Shown here: one piece after another, positions 39,559 through 41,448 of the stretch | Numbering within the stretch: the stretch's first letter is position 1 | Layout: the number at the start of each line of letters is the position of its first letter | The notes under the pieces: model-generated | Databases searched by the model: none | What the model saw: only the letters and a program-made list of their open reading frames with translations | What the model was told of the DNA's origin: nothing | Position numbers and translations under genes: made by a program | Virus record (IMG/VR): IMGVR_UViG_3300023257_000052 | Coordinates: 1-41,448 of that record | DNA from: a virus | Reading direction: 5' to 3' (one strand) | Length of the DNA: 41,448 nucleotides

Positions 39559-40527
39559 TTATGTTCTTGTAAATTTTTGTGATATAGCATTATAAGCTTT
39601 TGAACTAACTATATCTTTTTTTAATTGAGTTGCTTTTTTTGTTATCATATCTGCTTTACCACTAAATGTGATAGATAATTTACTTGTTTGTGTAAATGTA
39701 CTACTATATGTAGGTTCTAAATCAACAAATGATAATTGAAGAGTAGCTGATGTAGGATATCCCCATTTATATGGTCCATTATATGTTGCTGTTATCATTT
39801 CAAGAGCAGCGTATTTAACTTTTATCATATCACTAGGAAATGATGATATTCTAAACACATAAGGAAAATTAATTTTACCTGTTGGGCCAGCAGCAGCATC
39901 TCTTATTGCTTGAGCACTAGAATATTCTTCCAATTTTCTTATTGGCATCATTATATCACATCCAGGATCACCTTCATCAATTAAATTAAATTCAAAATCA
40001 TATTTTCTCCTATTTGAATCTTGATATACTAAAGGTGTATCTACCTTATATTTTACAGGAGATTCAACACCCATGCCTTGACGAACATTTGTCATAGCTG
40101 AATCTATATTTTCAGAAGATCCAAAACTTTTAACAACATCTTTTCCTGTTTTAAAAATTTGGCCTCCTTTTTTAACAAATGTTTTTCCTTGTTTAACCTT
40201 TTGTTGAGCCATAGATAAAATAGTCTCATAACTATCCCATGTATGACCTATAGCTTCTATTATAGAATTAGGTGCTAAGAAAGCAAATTGTGTTTTTGTT
40301 GTTAAATCACCACTATTAATATTTTTTTCGATACGACAAACAGAACTATCAGGTAATTTAAAAACATCTAAAACAATCCATAAAGACCCTATATGAAATG
40401 CATGAGGTACAGCTATTCCACGAGGTCTTCTAATAAAATTACTTGGTCGTAATTTTTCTTGAGCAGCATCAACAAGTCTATTTGCTCCTATCCCAGCTAA
40501 TCCTTTGACTGATGTACCTATATTCAT
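39559..40527 (-). CDS. Baseplate tube-cap protein, gp48/gp54-like
   Basis: A 322-residue protein. YDFEFNLIDEGDPGCDIMMPIRKLEEYSSAQ, FPYVFRISSFPSDMIKVKYAALEMITATYNGPYKWGYPTSATLQLSFVDLEPTY follow the pattern of the tube-like barrel in T4 gp48/gp54, at which tail-tube growth begins. The central part (about 110-160) is a Lys/Gly-rich linker. It shares a base with the upstream stop. Confidence 0.7.
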   Translation of the reverse strand: MNIGTSVKGLAGIGANRLVDAAQEKLRPSNFIRRPRGIAVPHAFHIGSLWIVLDVFKLPDSSVCRIEKNINSGDLTTKTQFAFLAPNSIIEAIGHTWDSYETILSMAQQKVKQGKTFVKKGGQIFKTGKDVVKSFGSSENIDSAMTNVRQGMGVESPVKYKVDTPLVYQDSNRRKYDFEFNLIDEGDPGCDIMMPIRKLEEYSSAQAIRDAAAGPTGKINFPYVFRISSFPSDMIKVKYAALEMITATYNGPYKWGYPTSATLQLSFVDLEPTYSSTFTQTSKLSITFSGKADMITKKATQLKKDIVSSKAYNAISQKFTRT

Positions 40528-41447
40528 TATGACATTCCTTTATTACCAATCAACAAACCAAAACTTTCTATTTCATCTTTAATTTCATCTGGTTGTATGT
40601 TTTGTTGATTTGAAGTTGATGATATTACATTAACCATAGATTTAGTACCTTCTTTACCTTCTTTAGTTTGCTCTTTAATTAATTTATTTGCTTTTTCTAA
40701 TTGTTCTGATGATTTTTTATTTAAATCAGCAACATCTTTTTTTTCTTTTGCCAACATTAATGCTTTTTCTTTTTCAATATCATCTATTTTATTTTGAGTT
40801 GATGGTACTTTAGTTTTTGTTAAATCTTGTATAGATTTCTTTTTTTCAACATTTTTTTCTTCTTCTTCTTTATCATTACCCCATGCCCAATTCCAAGCAT
40901 TTTTAACACCACCAGCAGCTTTTTTAGCACCGCTTGCTATAGCACCACCCGCTTTAGCAGCTAATTTAGCACCAGGTACATTTTCTAAAATCCAATCTTT
41001 AACTTTGCCTGGAAGTTCTTTAAGATAAGTCCAAAGTTGATCTAATATACTTGGTTCACCGCCTTCTGATGTAGCAAACCAATCAATAATTTTTTTAATA
41101 CCTTTATATAACATTCTGTATGGCCATGTTATAAAATCTATTGCTTGTTTAGACATATCAATTATAGTATCTAACACAGATTGTCCTGTATCAGATGCAG
41201 CAAATTCTGTTGCTTTACCAACTAACCATATAAGACCTTTATATAACATTCTATATGGCCATGTTATAAAATATAATGCCTGTTTAGACGCATCAATTAA
41301 TTTATCTAAAATACCTGGTCCTTCTTCTCCTTCTTTGCTTGAACTAAAAAAATCTATAATTTTTTTAATACCTTTATAAGCAAGATAATATGGAGCAAAT
41401 ACTATTTTAAGACCTAAAATAGCATATTCTTTAATTTTATCTAATAT
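40527..41447 (-). CDS. Tail tape-measure protein, C-terminal part (cut by window edge)
   Basis: The frame is open to the window end; 306 codons are visible. Two copies of a 65-75-residue unit (YRMLYKGIKKIIDWF...ILDxLxDxSKQAxxFITWP) are followed by a Gly/Ala-rich stretch (AKLAAKAGGAIASGAKKAAGG) and a charged coiled tail. The amphipathic repeats, Gly/Ala part and place just before the gp48-like gene suggest the tape measure (gp29-like), which sets tail length. The N-terminus is outside the window. Confidence 0.65.
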   Translation of the reverse strand: MLDKIKEYAILGLKIVFAPYYLAYKGIKKIIDFFSSSKEGEEGPGILDKLIDASKQALYFITWPYRMLYKGLIWLVGKATEFAASDTGQSVLDTIIDMSKQAIDFITWPYRMLYKGIKKIIDWFATSEGGEPSILDQLWTYLKELPGKVKDWILENVPGAKLAAKAGGAIASGAKKAAGGVKNAWNWAWGNDKEEEEKNVEKKKSIQDLTKTKVPSTQNKIDDIEKEKALMLAKEKKDVADLNKKSSEQLEKANKLIKEQTKEGKEGTKSMVNVISSTSNQQNIQPDEIKDEIESFGLLIGNKGMS

Positions 41448-41448
41448 A

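Overview
The window is a piece of a large, strongly AT-rich genome of a tailed phage with a contractile tail, related at a distance to the T4 group. The minus strand carries recognisable relatives of T4 UvsX, gp46, gp47 and the late sigma factor gp55. It also carries a baseplate/tail run: tape-measure C-terminus, gp48-like, gp53-like, gp27/gpD-like, gp5-like, gp25, gp6/J-like and a gpI/gp7-like protein. Genes are packed with ATGA or TAATG overlaps and preceded by AAGGAG-type ribosome sites, and two good TTGACA/17/TATAAT-type promoters are present. This suggests a host with a conventional sigma-70 and strong Shine-Dalgarno use. The host cannot be named from the sequence.

Layout. Positions 1-16878 are all on the plus strand and hold small accessory genes: MORN-like repeat proteins, a DNA methyltransferase, three other SAM methyltransferases, a DHH phosphoesterase, a NeuB-like sialic/pseudaminic acid synthase, two RNA ligases of different families (Rnl2-like and Rnl1-like) on either side of an oversized tRNA-like gene, a HAD phosphatase, a secreted protein, a macrodomain protein and many short unknowns. 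Positions 16859-41448 are all on the minus strand. Read in the direction of transcription (right to left) they give tail and baseplate genes, then gp55, gp47, a sugar epimerase, metallopeptidase, 3D-domain protein, gp46, UvsX and two glycosyltransferases. The two blocks converge and overlap by 20 bases near 16860.

How the parts fit. Gp55 and a TATAAATA late-type promoter ahead of the gp25 gene point to T4-style late transcription. UvsX with gp46/gp47 gives recombination-dependent replication. The two RNA ligases, the tRNA-like gene and the macrodomain look like an RNA-repair set. NeuB, the epimerase, glycosyltransferases and FkbM-type methyltransferase suggest surface-glycan or DNA/virion sugar modification.

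Most unusual signals: (1) a short C-terminal tail, roughly LIPxE-M/L-W/F-x-I, shared by otherwise unrelated proteins on both strands, whose codons on the plus strand also form the ribosome site and start codon of the next gene; (2) a 512-residue protein in the baseplate operon with a T4-like capsid-targeting N-terminus (cleavage-type L-x-E) and twelve 22-residue repeats; (3) structured, relatively GC-rich non-coding elements (69-bp tandem repeat, 84-nt element with terminal inverted repeats, 47-bp repeats around the late promoter); (4) two genes that appear to start at non-AUG codons, and one gene with an in-frame stop.
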